DNA of 64,000 nt from Hygrophila difformis (Eukaryota > Streptophyta > Magnoliopsida > Lamiales > Acanthaceae). Position 1 is the stretch's first letter. Every line of letters starts with the position of its first letter. Below the pieces are notes generated by a model. That model ran no database searches and had not been told where the DNA came from. It was given only the letters and a program-made list of their open reading frames with translations. This document shows, piece after piece, positions 36,357 through 49,691 of this stretch. The position numbers were made by a program, and so were the translations under genes. The stretch is from the NCBI GenBank assembly GCA_030278955.1, contig JAOANR010000013.1, positions 43,436,191 to 43,500,190 on the forward strand, in the 5' to 3' direction.

Positions 36357-39300
36357 ATGATTATTTGATTGATCGTTATTTTTGTTTCAATATTAATAAC
36401 TATTCCTATTGGCGGGAGGATCAATAGCATTGGGATTTGGCAACCGGTGTTAGAGAAAATCGAAAAGAAATTGGTCGGGTGGAAAGGTAGAATGTTGTCC
36501 CAAGCGGGAAGACTTTGCCTAATAAAATCGGTGTTGTGCAGTCTACCACTATATTTCATGTCATTGTTTAAAATTCCAAAGACAGTGGCGGATAAGCTGG
36601 AGCTTCTCAAGAGGAGGTTTTTTTGGAATGAGTGGGATGGGGGAGGAAGATACACACCATATCTTGGGATAGGATTTGCCAACTCAAAGATGATGGGGGG
36701 GCTTGGGGTCTGGGGCCGCCATCGCTTTAATACTGCTCTGCTTTTGAAATGGAGATGGCGGTTTGGGAGGGAAAACAACCTATGGAAAGAGGTTATCAAT
36801 GCGAAGTACTATAAGGGGGATTCCCCATTGATACCAGGAACTATACAGAGTCGGTCACTGTGGGGAAGGGTATGTAAGGCATGGGAGGAGTCGGATGGGT
36901 TAGCTTCCGGTGGGGGGCTTTATGGTACAGGTTGGTAACGGTCTCCGGACTAAATTTTGGCAAGATATATGGGTGGATGAGGTACGGCCCCTTAAGGTAC
37001 TCTTTCCGAGAATCTTTGCCTTGGCCAATAACCAATCTGGTAGGATCGCTGAGTTTGGGGAATGGGTTGGTCTTAGTTGGGAATGGAAGATTCAACTCCG
37101 AAGGCGTTTGTATGATTGGGAAATGGATGTCTGGCATTCATTGATACAAGTCTTAGATAGACATAAAATCAATCGGTTCCTGGATGACAAGGTAGTGTGG
37201 CTAAGAGGAGGAGGATGGGGGTTTACTACAAACTCATGTTGGGTCAGGACGCCTACACTGGAGGGGGAAGATATGGCATGGATGTGGAGAGGCTTGTGGA
37301 GAGCAAAAATACCAATGAAGGTCAAGATTTTGGTTTGGAAGGTGGCACATGATGTTGTCACGGACTCACGGTTAAAGATGTTCTGTTGAAGAGAGGATGT
37401 TTAGCTGGGGTTGATGCTCATTGCCCTATCTGTGATAAAGACGTCGAGACCGCAAATCACTTGTTTTGCAAATGCGAATTTGCATGCTCTTTGTGGTACC
37501 AACTAATTGATTGGTTTGGCTTTCCATGTGCCCCCCCTGGCAGGGTCGATTATCTAGTGGCCTGGTTGATGGGAGCCTGCCTGTTCCAAAATAAAAAGAT
37601 GTAATGGTTGTTCACGGGATTAGCTGTGATTTGGGTAATTTGGAAGAGTCGTAATGCTAAAGTTTTTAAGGGGCAGTCTATTAATGTCAAGGAGGCGAAG
37701 GAGGAGGTAAAATGGAGAGTGTGTTTGTGGTGGAAGGTGATGATGGAGGAGGGTGTTCAGGATGTTGGCAGCATGGAGAGAAGTTTTCCGGAAGGCTCGC
37801 CCGACCAGTGACGATGAAACATCGAATACCACGTAGAGGGTTGACATGGGAACGGCCGGAAAAGGGATGGTTCATCGGTGGGGAATCCGGGGCCTGCGGG
37901 AATTGGAGGAGTTATAAGGGATGACATCGGGAACGTGATCTTCGTACTTTCGGATTCCATTGGAATTGCTGACTCTACTGAAGCTGAGGTCACGGCGGTG
38001 AGTCGGGTTTGCGCAGCCTTGCTCAGAGACCAGGGGTTCCCACTACCTAAAATTGTTTTCGAGTGCGACTCCGCTAACGTGGTGGAAATGGTTATGTCAA
38101 CCAGATTTGTTACCTTGGAGATTCCGCCATCTCATCAAACCTGTAATAGATGTTCTCCAGTTCTCGGGGGCTCTAGAGTGCAACATATACTTCGTGAGCG
38201 TAATCATATGGCGGACACATGGGCTCGACAGGGGGTGGCTGATGCGGGTAAGGTAGAAGTTTGGTATTAATTTGGTCTGTCTATGCTAAGCATTATCTCC
38301 AACACTATCCGGTGTTGGTCACAAAGCTGCTATTCTGGATATGAAAATCTAGTGAGGCCATCGGGGAGGACTTGGAGTTATCTATCTGGCTGTTAAGGCT
38401 TTGGATGAAGTGTTTTTGGTTGGGGAGTAATGGGACAGCATAAAAGTGGTCTCCCTGGATGGAGTTACATTCATTCTTTATCATCTTTTCCCTCCCCCGT
38501 TTCTTTTTGCAGGTGCAAAACGCATATTGGGAATGGTTGACGTGCTGAAGGGCGAAATTAAGATAGCAATGATAGCTGGAGCAATTTGGGAGGCTGGTCG
38601 TGGTAGATGATGGCGATACGGGAGGTTGATGCTGAAAGTACTAAGGGATCTAAACTGTAGTTGAAGTGATGTTTCTATCCTGATGCTGGATGATGATGAT
38701 GTTGTTGGGGTATTTTGATGATCTAGAAATCTGACGGCCGGTCGATACAGATTGGTCACGAGGTAAACCTGCAAGAAAATCATGATGTCAACTGAAACTC
38801 TTAGCCGGCGGGAGACAAGAAATGAGCTTATTCGGATGCGCACAAAGGTGATGTTAAAATTGACACTCTTGAATTTGTTGTTTTATATATGTTGAGCCTG
38901 CTCTGTTCATGGCAATGCGTCGAATATGTTAAGGGTATTTGGACATTTTCCTGCTTTAACTCTGGCTATTAATTCCCCCATTCTACCTCCTACCCTATGA
39001 GACATCCTATAGAGCCAATCAAATTTTCCTTATGGTCTGAGTCTAATATCGTCCCGTAATGCATCATGATTTTCCTGATGGTGTGCAGCCATTTCTGTTC
39101 ACCAAATCCCTTCCTTAATCGCATTACCACACAGACTGTATAGCCTTTGGGAGGTACGGGTTCTATCTATGTATTGCTACACATATTCTCCTGTGGTGCG
39201 GCTAAGGGGTAGACATTAATTATTTTGGGTGTTGGGAGATGATATTGAGGAGAACAGATGAACACTGTGTTGCCTATTTTTGTGTTTAAATTTGGCAGTT

Positions 39301-40218
39301 GGAAATTCTTAGAAAAAAAGGAGAAAAAAGAAGAAAGAAGGATATAGGAAAAAAGAAAAAGAAAAAAAAAGGAAAAAAAAAAGAAGAGATAATATATACT
39401 TCATATAGAAAGGAAAGGATATGCATAAGTTGTGGATTGAAATCAATAGAGGGTTGAAAAAAGGGTTGGAAATAGTGGGGGTTGTTTCAAAAGATGGATT
39501 GGTTCTAGTATTGGGCATGGGCACAACATAGGGGCTGTTCAAATGGAAATGTAGCTTGTAAATCTTGGCTGCCCTCGTTGGGAGATTAGGAAGAGTGCCT
39601 CGCATCATATTTCAAGTGAAGAATGATTCGGAGCTCAATCTGCAGGGGTGGGGGCGGTGCTTCATGCCCTGGATTTCACTGTGTGCAATACATAGATAGT
39701 CCTCCTCTTCCCACCCGCTGATGCCTCAATCTTTATCCTGCCTGCTTTTGTTCATCACTTGAGTCCCTTTGATTCGATGCATTTGCCTTGACTTATTAGA
39801 TATGGGAGATGTGATATCATAGCAAATTTTTGGATTGCCTTTTTTGACATCACCTGCATATTCTATGGATAGCAAAGTTGTGGATTGAGTACTCTAAACG
39901 TATCAGTACTTGTTAGATGCTTTTAAAAGGTTCCGTTGGGCATAGTGACTCAAGAGTAAAGATTTAGAAGGGAAGTTGATTTATTGGAATGTGCATACCA
40001 GATAGTGTGGTGAGCAGGTTGCCTCATGTCGATGGCATACGCTAACAATAGCTTGACTTTGGAGATACGTATGGCCCGGCTGTTGTTTATTGAATTTGGC
40101 CAATCTGTGCTCTGTTGGTCGTAGTCTTTTTCAGTTTAGGGTTCAGTGGAGTTATGATTTTGTAAAAGTACATTTGGTTCCGGTGGGAATAAAATGTTAT
40201 TTTCCTAAAAAAAAAAAA
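36357..40218 (+). mobile_element. 5'-truncated LINE (second family) with very long 3' UTR
   Basis: It begins inside the reverse transcriptase C-terminal part and ends in a poly-A at 40207-40218. Coding remnants end near 38270. The remaining 1.9 kb has no open frame but matches, in reverse complement, the segment 59646-61452. One shared block is 'gttctatctatgtattgct' near 39160 against its complement near 60620. A 7-bp 'ttattca' is present on both sides, too short to be sure of a target duplication. Confidence 0.85.
36400..38270 (+). pseudogene. LINE ORF2 remnant: RT thumb, zf-RVT, RNase H; several frameshifts
   Basis: Conserved phrases occur in order. The RT C-terminal block IWQPVLEKIEKKLVGWKGR and MLSQAGRLCLIKSVL starts near 36430. 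GGLGVWGRHRFNTALLLKW follows near 36700. The zinc-binding reverse-transcriptase-associated domain (IPMKVKILVWKVAHD, then CPICDKDVETANHLFCKC) spans 37310-37480. RNase H-like GNPGPAGIGGVIRDD, FECDSANVV and RERNHMADTWARQG span 37880-38250. The pieces lie in different frames, changing near 36910, 37385, 37605 and 37870, so no product is expected. The first half of ORF2 and all of ORF1 are missing. Confidence 0.9.
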
Positions 40219-40384
40219 TTATTCAATAATATCTAGTTAAAATGCTCAAAATATTTAAATTAGTACTTAAAAACTCCTTTTATTGACGGACAAAAATAAA
40301 TAAAAGTATCCCTGTAATTCGAACCGACTAATTATACGGAGTACATTCTTTTCATTTCATTATATCCTTTGAATAAAATTCGAG

Positions 40385-40600
40385 AGGAAATGTGAACTGT
40401 TAACGGGCGTCATTTGGTGAACAATTTTAGTGGTATTATTATAGTCCTTCAAAAAGCCATTAGGAGCGCAATTTAGTATAAATACCTCCGGCGAACGATT
40501 TTCTTTAATTATCTTTATATCCCTGCGTTCTCCCTAAGCGGCTTCCATATTTTCTCTCCGTACAAGCGTTTCACCATTTCGCCAGATCTATCGGTCTAGG
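40385..40600 (+). promoter_or_regulatory. ARF1 (second copy) promoter and non-coding first exon
   Basis: TATA box (tataaata) at 40477-40484. The untranslated exon ends at 40600, before donor 'gtacgt', with acceptor at 41491. Homology to the first copy begins around 40390, about 170 bases after the LINE poly-A. The CACGTGGC of copy 1 is missing. Confidence 0.7.
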
Positions 40601-41506
40601 GTACGTAATTTCTTGAGATCGCATGTCTGAATCTTGGATCTGATTGTTCGCGAATATGATGCTTCATTATGCCAGTCCTCAGCGAGATTTTATGTTGTGG
40701 AATGAATTCTTAATTTCGCGATTTAGTTGGCCTGCTAGTATTTTCGAATGATTTGTTTATAATTTCTTCTGATTAACGCGGAGCGGTGAAATTGAGAATC
40801 TTTGTTTAAAGTTTTCGTTGTGGTCTGATTTGCGAGCTTTGTTCTGTTTTGTTATCGATCTGGATTGTATTGTTTTCGTAGCATTTTGGAGCGGTAGGTT
40901 TGGATCGGACGATGATTTATTTACTAATGCTATTTTCATGGACATTTGTTGAATTGAAATCTTAACACACGCTAGATCCATTGCGGTTTAGTGAAAATTT
41001 ACTGATGTTGAATTTGTTTGTAAATTACGCTTTGAGGAACATTAATTTCGAATATTCACGGAGGACCTGTTAGATGTGGATTGGTTTTTGTATGAATACC
41101 CAATTATGTGCGCATTCAGAAATAAAATTGGAATATAATTCTTCCCAGCATGATTATGTTCCAACTTTGTATAATCCTATAAATATCTAGGTTAATTTAT
41201 TTACAGATATGTACTGCTGTGAGACTTGATATGTTTGGATGCAATTGATAGTTGCTTGAGTAAAGCCAAGATGTGGATTAGGAACATGATTGAAATTTTA
41301 TTTTGATGTTTACTCCTTATAGGTAGTTTATACAAAGTGGCAATTAAAGTTGCATTATTTTTTAATATTCAAGCTATTTATTCTTATTTCTCTCTAATAT
41401 AGATATTACTTGTTTACATACACTTGCATGCAGATTTATTGTCGTGTATTTTGGTTTTGATGTTGAATGGTATTGATATCATTATAAACAGGGATCTGAA
41501 GTGTGA

Positions 41507-43287
<1,781 letters not shown>

Positions 43288-43766
43288 ATGTTGGAGTCAC
43301 TTGATCGACACTGGCCGGCAGCAGCTGGCTTTTTATCTGTCGTATGCTATAGTCTGTGGGGCAAATTTATTTCCTCCTTTTTTTTTTTCCCTTTTGGTTT
43401 TCCCATTTGGTTTTTCAATTGTTTTTGTTTAGGGAATTCTTTCTCAAATGATTGTGCAACCCAGGATGCGACTGGTTTATATGTATTTGCAAACATTTGT
43501 ATAATTTTGAATCCAACGCCAGCAATGCCTTTGTGGAAATGACGTAAATCTTGTTCTCAAGTGCATGAGAACTTAGAAGCCTTGCAGGATCCCAAATTTT
43601 ATTTTTCTGCGGCGGATCTGAACTTTTCATGTATGCATTATCTCGTTTCTTTCCCGGCTTCGGTTCATCCAAAAAAAAAAAATTATCTCATTTCTTTATT
43701 TGTGGTAATTCAATACAATTAATCATTGAATTGATTTGAACAAGGATGGCGATGATGAACCCATAG

Positions 43767-44085
43767 GGGTGTCAATTTTGGACACGATTCGAAAATACGA
43801 ACCCGACCGACACGAATCAGATGCAGTTTTGGGTTTTTTGGGTTTAGTCGTTTTTGGTTTCTCTAATCCGAAATTCGACCTAAAAATTTTTAGGTCTTGT
43901 TCGGGTTTGGTATTTCAAGTTCATTTCGAGTTTCGGGTCGTGTTCGGGGTTATAGATTTTATGTTGTACCCTTATTAACACCTGACACGAACACGACCCG
44001 AACCTGTGAAACCTGAAACACGACCCGACCAACCTGACCGAAACACGATACGAACACGACCCGAAACCTGAAATTTACACCCTGT
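43767..44085. mobile_element. MITE with inverted 'acacgacccgaac' repeats
   Basis: Starts 'gggtgtcaattttgg' and ends 'gaaatttacaccc'. Both halves are dominated by 'cgacccgaac' phrases and their complement. 'gaacccatag' occurs directly before (43757-43766) and after (44086-44095), a 10-bp duplication. Confidence 0.7.
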
Positions 44086-44095
44086 GAACCCATAG

Positions 44096-45053
44096 CTGCT
44101 CAGCAATTTCGAATTAGTGTGGTTATAATAATAGCGAATCATATTTATTTGTATAGCCTCTATCCCCACTAATTTTTGCAACATGATTTCGTATTTTGAA
44201 AACTTTAAAGAAAAGAAAATGGATGAAGCCATGAAGGCACATCAAAATGCAAAAAAGAAAAGTAGAATGTTGGGCGTTGATGATCCCCAAAAAATCTGCC
44301 GAATCAGTAATGTCGCAAGAAAAGGTAAAGCTTCAATCAAAAGACACGAAATCTTGGACACCCTTAAATTTGACTGAGTCAACTATATTACAAAAGCAAA
44401 AGCATGTCTTGTGGATCTATCTGAATTTCTTTTTTCTTTTTAGTGAAATATTTATAAAAATAAAATTCTCTTTTAGCATAAAATTTTGAAAATTAGGTTG
44501 GAGGTGGCATGTTAAGAAAGCTCAAACCTAAAATTTAAATTTATTAAATTATTGTATATAAACTTCTGATTAATTTTTTCGGTATGAATGGAGGGTCGAT
44601 CAGTAGATGCCATATTATTCAAATACTTGAAGTGTGTGGCAAAAGCGTAGCATATTACTATTCAGATACTTGATTTTGAATTACTCATGCATAAATCGAA
44701 TATCCTTAAATTCATTTTATATAAACTTCGCCAAGATATATGTTTCTAGCACATATAACTATTTAGACAGCAAGATCATTTAATTGCTGTCTGCTTTGAA
44801 GGAATCTTTGTTCTTCCTTTATTTCTTTATATTTTGACTTGAACTGATCATGTAAGGTTTCTTGATCCTGGTTTCTGAACTATGCCTATTCAGGTTTAAT
44901 GTGTGAACAACCACTAATAAATATTGAGATTATTGTATAGCCAATTTATTAATTAATAATGCTCATCTGGACCAGATTTTGTGTCCGATTTTCACAAAGA
45001 ACTTAACAAGCTATTGAACTCGGGGGATGTTTTCTATAAGAAAGCAGTACCAA
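44096..45053. other. Spacer with one short unassigned open frame
   Basis: From 44219 a Lys-rich 52-codon frame (MDEAMKAHQNAKKKSRMLGVD...) ends at 44377. I recognise no family and see no splice or promoter context. The rest is AT-rich. Confidence 0.3.
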
Positions 45054-45264
45054 GGCTTCGTTTGGTAAATAAATAGAGTTTAGAGTTTAGAGTTTGGTTT
45101 CAGAGATTAGAGTTTGGCTTCAGATATTAGAGTTTTCAAGACCACGATTTGTGGAGAAAATCAGCGATTTCAAATTTTGTATTTCCGGAAAAATAAACAG
45201 ATATGAATCTCTTAGAGTTGGGAATGGGCTTTTAGCGTTTGGAACGCTTATTCCAAACGGGGCC
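45054..45264 (+). mobile_element. 211-bp PIF/Harbinger-like MITE, copy 2
   Basis: Ends are 'ggcttcgtttggtaaata' and 'cgcttattccaaacggggcc', with CAA on both sides (45051-45053, 45265-45267). It is an inverted relative of 9452-9662 with the same length. Confidence 0.8.
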
Positions 45265-45689
45265 CAATATAACTTTCGGCTTCAATAATTTCACTAATGA
45301 TCAAATTAAATCTTCACTATTTCAGTGCCATCAAGCTATTTATATATTATTAAGATTATTAATATGAATTTATACACCCATATCACATTCTAAATTTATT
45401 TATATACATATTACATATATCTGTTATCACCAAAAAAACAATTCGTGCGATAACAATATCATCATATAATTGATTTTTGGGTTTAAAATTTAAATTCTTG
45501 TTGTATGAGAACACCCACCGGTTTATATAATACAGTATATCCTCATTTATTATGTAATACTATTCTCTTTTGGATTTCTAACTCTTTATACTAATTAAAT
45601 TCAACAATTAATAATTAATTACAATATTAATATTAATATGTATATATACACACACATTGCCGTACTAAAAATATGAAAATATATAGAGT

Positions 45690-45800
45690 ATGAGAGCTTC
45701 ACTTAGTGGTCAAGTTTTAATTTTCAACCTTATTGTTGAACTTCAAATTCCTAGTCCTATATACATCCCTTTTATTAATTGCTTTGTCATTTTTAGGATA
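45690..45800 (+). mobile_element. Degraded SINE family A
   Basis: 'agcttcacttagtggtcaag' followed by 'tttcaaccttattgttgaac' and 'catccctttt' resembles the head of the family. The B box is eroded. Confidence 0.45.
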
Positions 45801-45846
45801 TGTGAAAGGAGCAAAAATAAAATGGATGAATATCTTTCATTCTTTT

Positions 45847-45998
45847 TTTTTTTTTTTTTTTTGTTAAACATTGACACTTATGTGTCAGCAAATGTGTGTG
45901 AGAGCCCAATAAAGGGGAGGGATATGGGGCCGGGTCGGAATCGAACCCCCAATGTTGGGAGACGGGGAACTTGACCACTAGAGTAAGTCCCCAATCCC
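45847..45998 (-). mobile_element. SINE family A with perfect 19-bp target duplication
   Basis: 'gaatatctttcattctttt' flanks both sides (45828-45846 and 45999-46017). The poly-A appears as a T run at the left, then the tail 'aaacattgacacttatgtg', then the B box 'ggaatcgaacccccaatg'. Confidence 0.92.
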
Positions 45999-46255
45999 GA
46001 ATATCTTTCATTCTTTTCTTTTTCCTAGCTAGTTTCATTGCAACATGACCCCCTTTTTATATCATCGATCATATCAAGCCAATCAATCACATTCCAAATT
46101 AGTCCACAATACTAACAAGGAAATCAATTTAGATTCTAACCAATACCATTTAACCACACAATTAAAACTATAAAAAAAAGGAAAAAAAAAACCCATCGAT
46201 CACTAATACTAATCATCTGTATATCCCCGCGAAACTCAAAACTCCAATCAAAACC

Positions 46256-46705
46256 TTACACGCGATCCGCGAATCTCACTTCCGGCTTACGTCCGCCGCC
46301 GCCGCCGTTATAAGGCTGCGGCATCGGCTTTCCGGCGCCTCCGCCGTGCTTTGCCGCTCCCTTGCCGGAATGGCTCCTCTTAAAATCAAACCCTAATTCG
46401 ATGTCCCCATCGCCCATGTTGAAGCTCGGCTTCTGCCTCGACTCCCATTCCTTCGGCCCCAATCCACGGCTCGGCTTCTCCGCCGCCGCCGCCTTTGACG
46501 ACGACGACTTCTTGTGCGCCGCCTTCCCACGGCGGGCGCTGCACAGCCGGCCCAACACGCACGCCACCGCGGACACCACCACGATCACGGCCAGGACCGC
46601 GAAAACCGGGCCGAAAGAGCCGTTGGAATGGGAAGAGGAATCAATATCTGAAGGCTGTCTGGTGACCACATTGTTGGGATATTCTTGATCGATTGTTTGT
46701 GACAT
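46256..46705 (-). CDS. Small single-pass membrane protein of unknown function
   Basis: This 149-residue single-exon frame starts at the ATG complementary to 46703-46705 (MSQTIDQEYPNN). A Ser-rich N-terminus precedes one clear transmembrane segment at about residues 32-53 (GPVFAVLAVIVVVSAVACVLG). A Cys/Arg-rich border (RLCSARRGK), a Lys/Ser/Ala-rich cytosolic-type region, the phrase GDGDIELGFDFKR, and a Gly-rich stretch ending in VRFADRV follow. The positive-inside pattern suggests the C-terminus faces the cytosol. Similar short plant proteins are annotated only as uncharacterised transmembrane proteins. High GC against AT-rich flanks supports real coding sequence. I cannot assign a role. Confidence 0.78.
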   Translation of the reverse strand: MSQTIDQEYPNNVVTRQPSDIDSSSHSNGSFGPVFAVLAVIVVVSAVACVLGRLCSARRGKAAHKKSSSSKAAAAEKPSRGLGPKEWESRQKPSFNMGDGDIELGFDFKRSHSGKGAAKHGGGAGKPMPQPYNGGGGGRKPEVRFADRV

Positions 46706-46729
46706 TTTTCTCACTTTTTTTCTAATAGC

Positions 46730-48314
46730 AAAATACTACAAAGGAAATTTGAGTTGAAGGGAAGAAGAGGAAATTAGCTTGGTATTGGGACAAAGAATAA
46801 GGGAGGAGGGAAATTAGGGTTTTAATAAGGGATTGAGGGATTAATAATTTTTGAAATTTGAAAAAAGAGGGACTTTTTCTTTTAACAAAAGTGTACAAGT
46901 AAAGATACTATTGTCAGGGAAGGAAGGGTTTTGGTTCACATCAATCTATGAAATTTTGCTGTAAGTGCTTTTGCTTTTGTTTTTGGTTTGAACAAATGTT
47001 CTTTCTTACAGTGTCACATCACTATTGCTTCCAGTGTATGTCACTGTATGAGTTTGTACAGTGTAGGACAAATTAATGATTAATAGTAGTACTAGTACTA
47101 TGCACCATTTAGGGGTTCATAGGAATATTAAACTATAGTAGTATATGTGATGAAGTAATAATGTGGGCTATTCTATAATAATGTTTGCTTTTTAGGGGTT
47201 GGGGCTCAATGTTTTTGCAATGATTAGAAAATAATAGTAACACACACATTTTAACTGGCTAGCTTTGGTTTATTCTTGGATATGATTGAAAGATTGGGGC
47301 AAGGGGAAAACCAACTTCAATTCTTAAGAAGTGGTAAAAAGGGGAGAAAAGAAGTCCATCAAAATAGGATGAAATGAGAATTTAACTTTTCACATGAAGC
47401 TTGGTGCTACTCTTAAAGCTCATTGTAAGCATATTTCTTATGATCTTATGATTACACGTATATGATGCATCCTTCAATTTTATTGATTATATTTAATTTA
47501 ATTAAGTTTGATAATTGTTGATTATATATAAAGATAGAGTCTAACTACTTATATGTTGTGTTTTATTTTTTTCTCTGTGGAGCAAAATGGGGCCGAGAAG
47601 CCAAATATTGGTGGATTAGAGGGGGAAAAAATTAAAAATACTATGTGCTAAAGCCAAAAAATCTTGATTTAGATCACTCTTTAGACTCATCAAAGAATAT
47701 ATTTAATTAAGAAATTGGGCAATTGAGTATATACTAGTGCTCAAATTAAGAATTTGACACTTATGATGGGGGGTATATATTTAACATTTAGGGTGGTAAT
47801 GGAATATAATTGTGTTAATTTTTAATATAGAAAAGTTGTGTGAATTATGCATTGTATGGGCCGATTATAATGATTAAAAGATGGTAATAATTATTTTATG
47901 CTTATCTCTATGTATGTATCTACTCTCAAGACATTCCAGCCCTTTTTAAGATTCTTGCTTCCACCAATAACCCAACCCCACTTCTTCCTCTAGCTCATTT
48001 CTGCTTGTTTCTTTTTCTATCCCTTTTTCGAAAATGTAAAATAAAATGATCTTTGCTTGTAAGAATGAATTGGCCTGGCGTGGTTTTGGATTAAATTTAT
48101 TCATAAGAAATATGTAAGCACCATTAAAGCTAAGGTAGAATATTAATATATATACTATGCTTGTGGAATGTATTTTTATAATCATTATATCCGCCATGGA
48201 TAAAAGCTAGCTTGTTTCCATAAACTTGTAGAAAAAGAATCATAAACAAAAATGGGAGTACAATTCATATTATATTTGAAACTAGTTAAAATTAACCAAA
48301 AAAAATAAAAAATA
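46730..48314. other. Gene-free region upstream of the small membrane-protein gene
   Basis: Presumed promoter side of the minus-strand gene, then AT-rich sequence. I see no further exons or repeats with clear ends. Confidence 0.4.
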
Positions 48315-48575
48315 CTCCCTCCGTCCCATTTAACTTGTCCTGAATCACTTTTGCACACAATCCAATGCACTTTTTTTATCTGTTAATATCTCAAAATATA
48401 CACAATGAAAAATTATACAAAATATATATTATAAAACTACGTGATCATACGATTCTAACAAAACTCATCTCGACTATTTTTTGCTAAATATATACTTGCA
48501 ATTAAATTGAGTCAAAGTTGAACAATGAACAGTGTAAAAAAGTCAAACAGGACAAGTGTAGTGGGACGGATGGAG
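48315..48575. mobile_element. Stowaway MITE
   Basis: 261 bp, ends 'ctccctccgtcccattt' and 'gtgggacggatggag', TA on both sides. Confidence 0.9.
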
Positions 48576-48838
48576 TAAAAACCAAGTACATATTTAAGTA
48601 TTTGGAAAGTAAATATATCTAAATTTGCCCTAATTTATGCTTTTAGGGTGATATCATTTTAAATAAAAATATATTTGCTGTAAAAGTAAAAATAGTACTA
48701 ACTGATGATAAAAATTTGGCTCCATGCATTATGATGCAGAGTAAAATGTTTCCCTTGTAGGAACAGACATGAATGAAGGGAATAAAGTAATACAGTACAA
48801 TTAAATTAGTTTTGACTATATTCAATACAGTATCTCAT

Positions 48839-48949
48839 GTTTGGGATTTAGCGGATCCACTATCGGATAGCGAGTTCGGAAAGAGAACTATATGATAATC
48901 TGTTCTTCGAATCTACTATCTGCTAGCGGAACTGGTCGCTCCCAAACAC
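48839..48949. mobile_element. Small MITE with 'tgtttggga' termini
   Basis: Starts 'tgtttgggatttagcgg' and ends 'ggtcgctcccaaacac'. 'ctatcggatagcg' and 'ctatctgctagcgg' lie inside. Target duplication is unclear. Confidence 0.5.
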
Positions 48950-49162
48950 TCCATATGTTTTTTTATTTTTATTTTTAATTTTTAAATAATCCATGTATAC
49001 TAGTATTAGCTTCAATCCGATCATATATAGAACCACGATGATTGATTGATCTATTAGTGATTAACCACAATACTACAAGAATGTACTGATACTATATAGA
49101 TAAATAAAGTATGAATGTCCTAACATGCATGCACTTACGTATGGAACCAAAGTAAGATATTA

Positions 49163-49421
49163 CTTCCGTTTCTTTTTAAGTATTACGTTTCTCTTCTGCA
49201 CATTGTCAATGCACATTTTAAACTATTAACAACTCAAATTCGGTACAAGTACAAATTCTAAAAATTTGATATTTAAAAACTACAAGATGAGACGAATCCA
49301 ACAAGATCTCACTTGACTATATTTGTCTTGTATAACTATAAGAAAAATAAAAGTCAAAGTGCTACAATGAACAGTAAAAAAAAGTCAAAATGTAACACTT
49401 ATTTAGAGAAATCGGAGGGAG
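49163..49421. mobile_element. Stowaway-like MITE upstream of the GH17 gene
   Basis: 259 bp, ends 'cttccgtttctttttaag' and 'agaaatcggaggg', flanked by TA. It lies about 230 bases before the presumed TATA box. Confidence 0.85.
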
Positions 49422-49650
49422 TACATTCCAAATCAAGAGAAAGAAATGGTGAAATAAATTAACCAGCACTCGATAGTAGAGCAGAAGAAGACACAAAGTT
49501 GATAAACATATCAAAGCCAACCAAACCCTAAACAAAATCACACCTCAACTCTAACAAAAAAATTTAAACAACCATGCATCATTTATAGTATACACTACAT
49601 CTATCATCTATCAGAATTCACACACATTTCTTAAACTTCCCTAATTTATC

Positions 49651-49658
49651 TATAAATT
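49651..49658 (+). promoter_or_regulatory. Probable TATA box of the GH17 gene
   Basis: 'tataaatt' sits 41 bases before the ATG at 49692, which would leave a very short leader. Confidence 0.5.
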
Positions 49659-49691
49659 TAAATACCTCTCCACTCTTAGAAGTAAAACAAA

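Noticed and set aside
36357..40218. Treating the 36-40 kb LINE as a copy of the 27-32 kb LINE
   Set aside because: The coding remnants and the 3' UTR are clearly different; the long UTR matches 59646-61452 instead.
44183..44377. Small Lys-rich gene
   Set aside because: No promoter, splice or family support; kept only as an unassigned open stretch.
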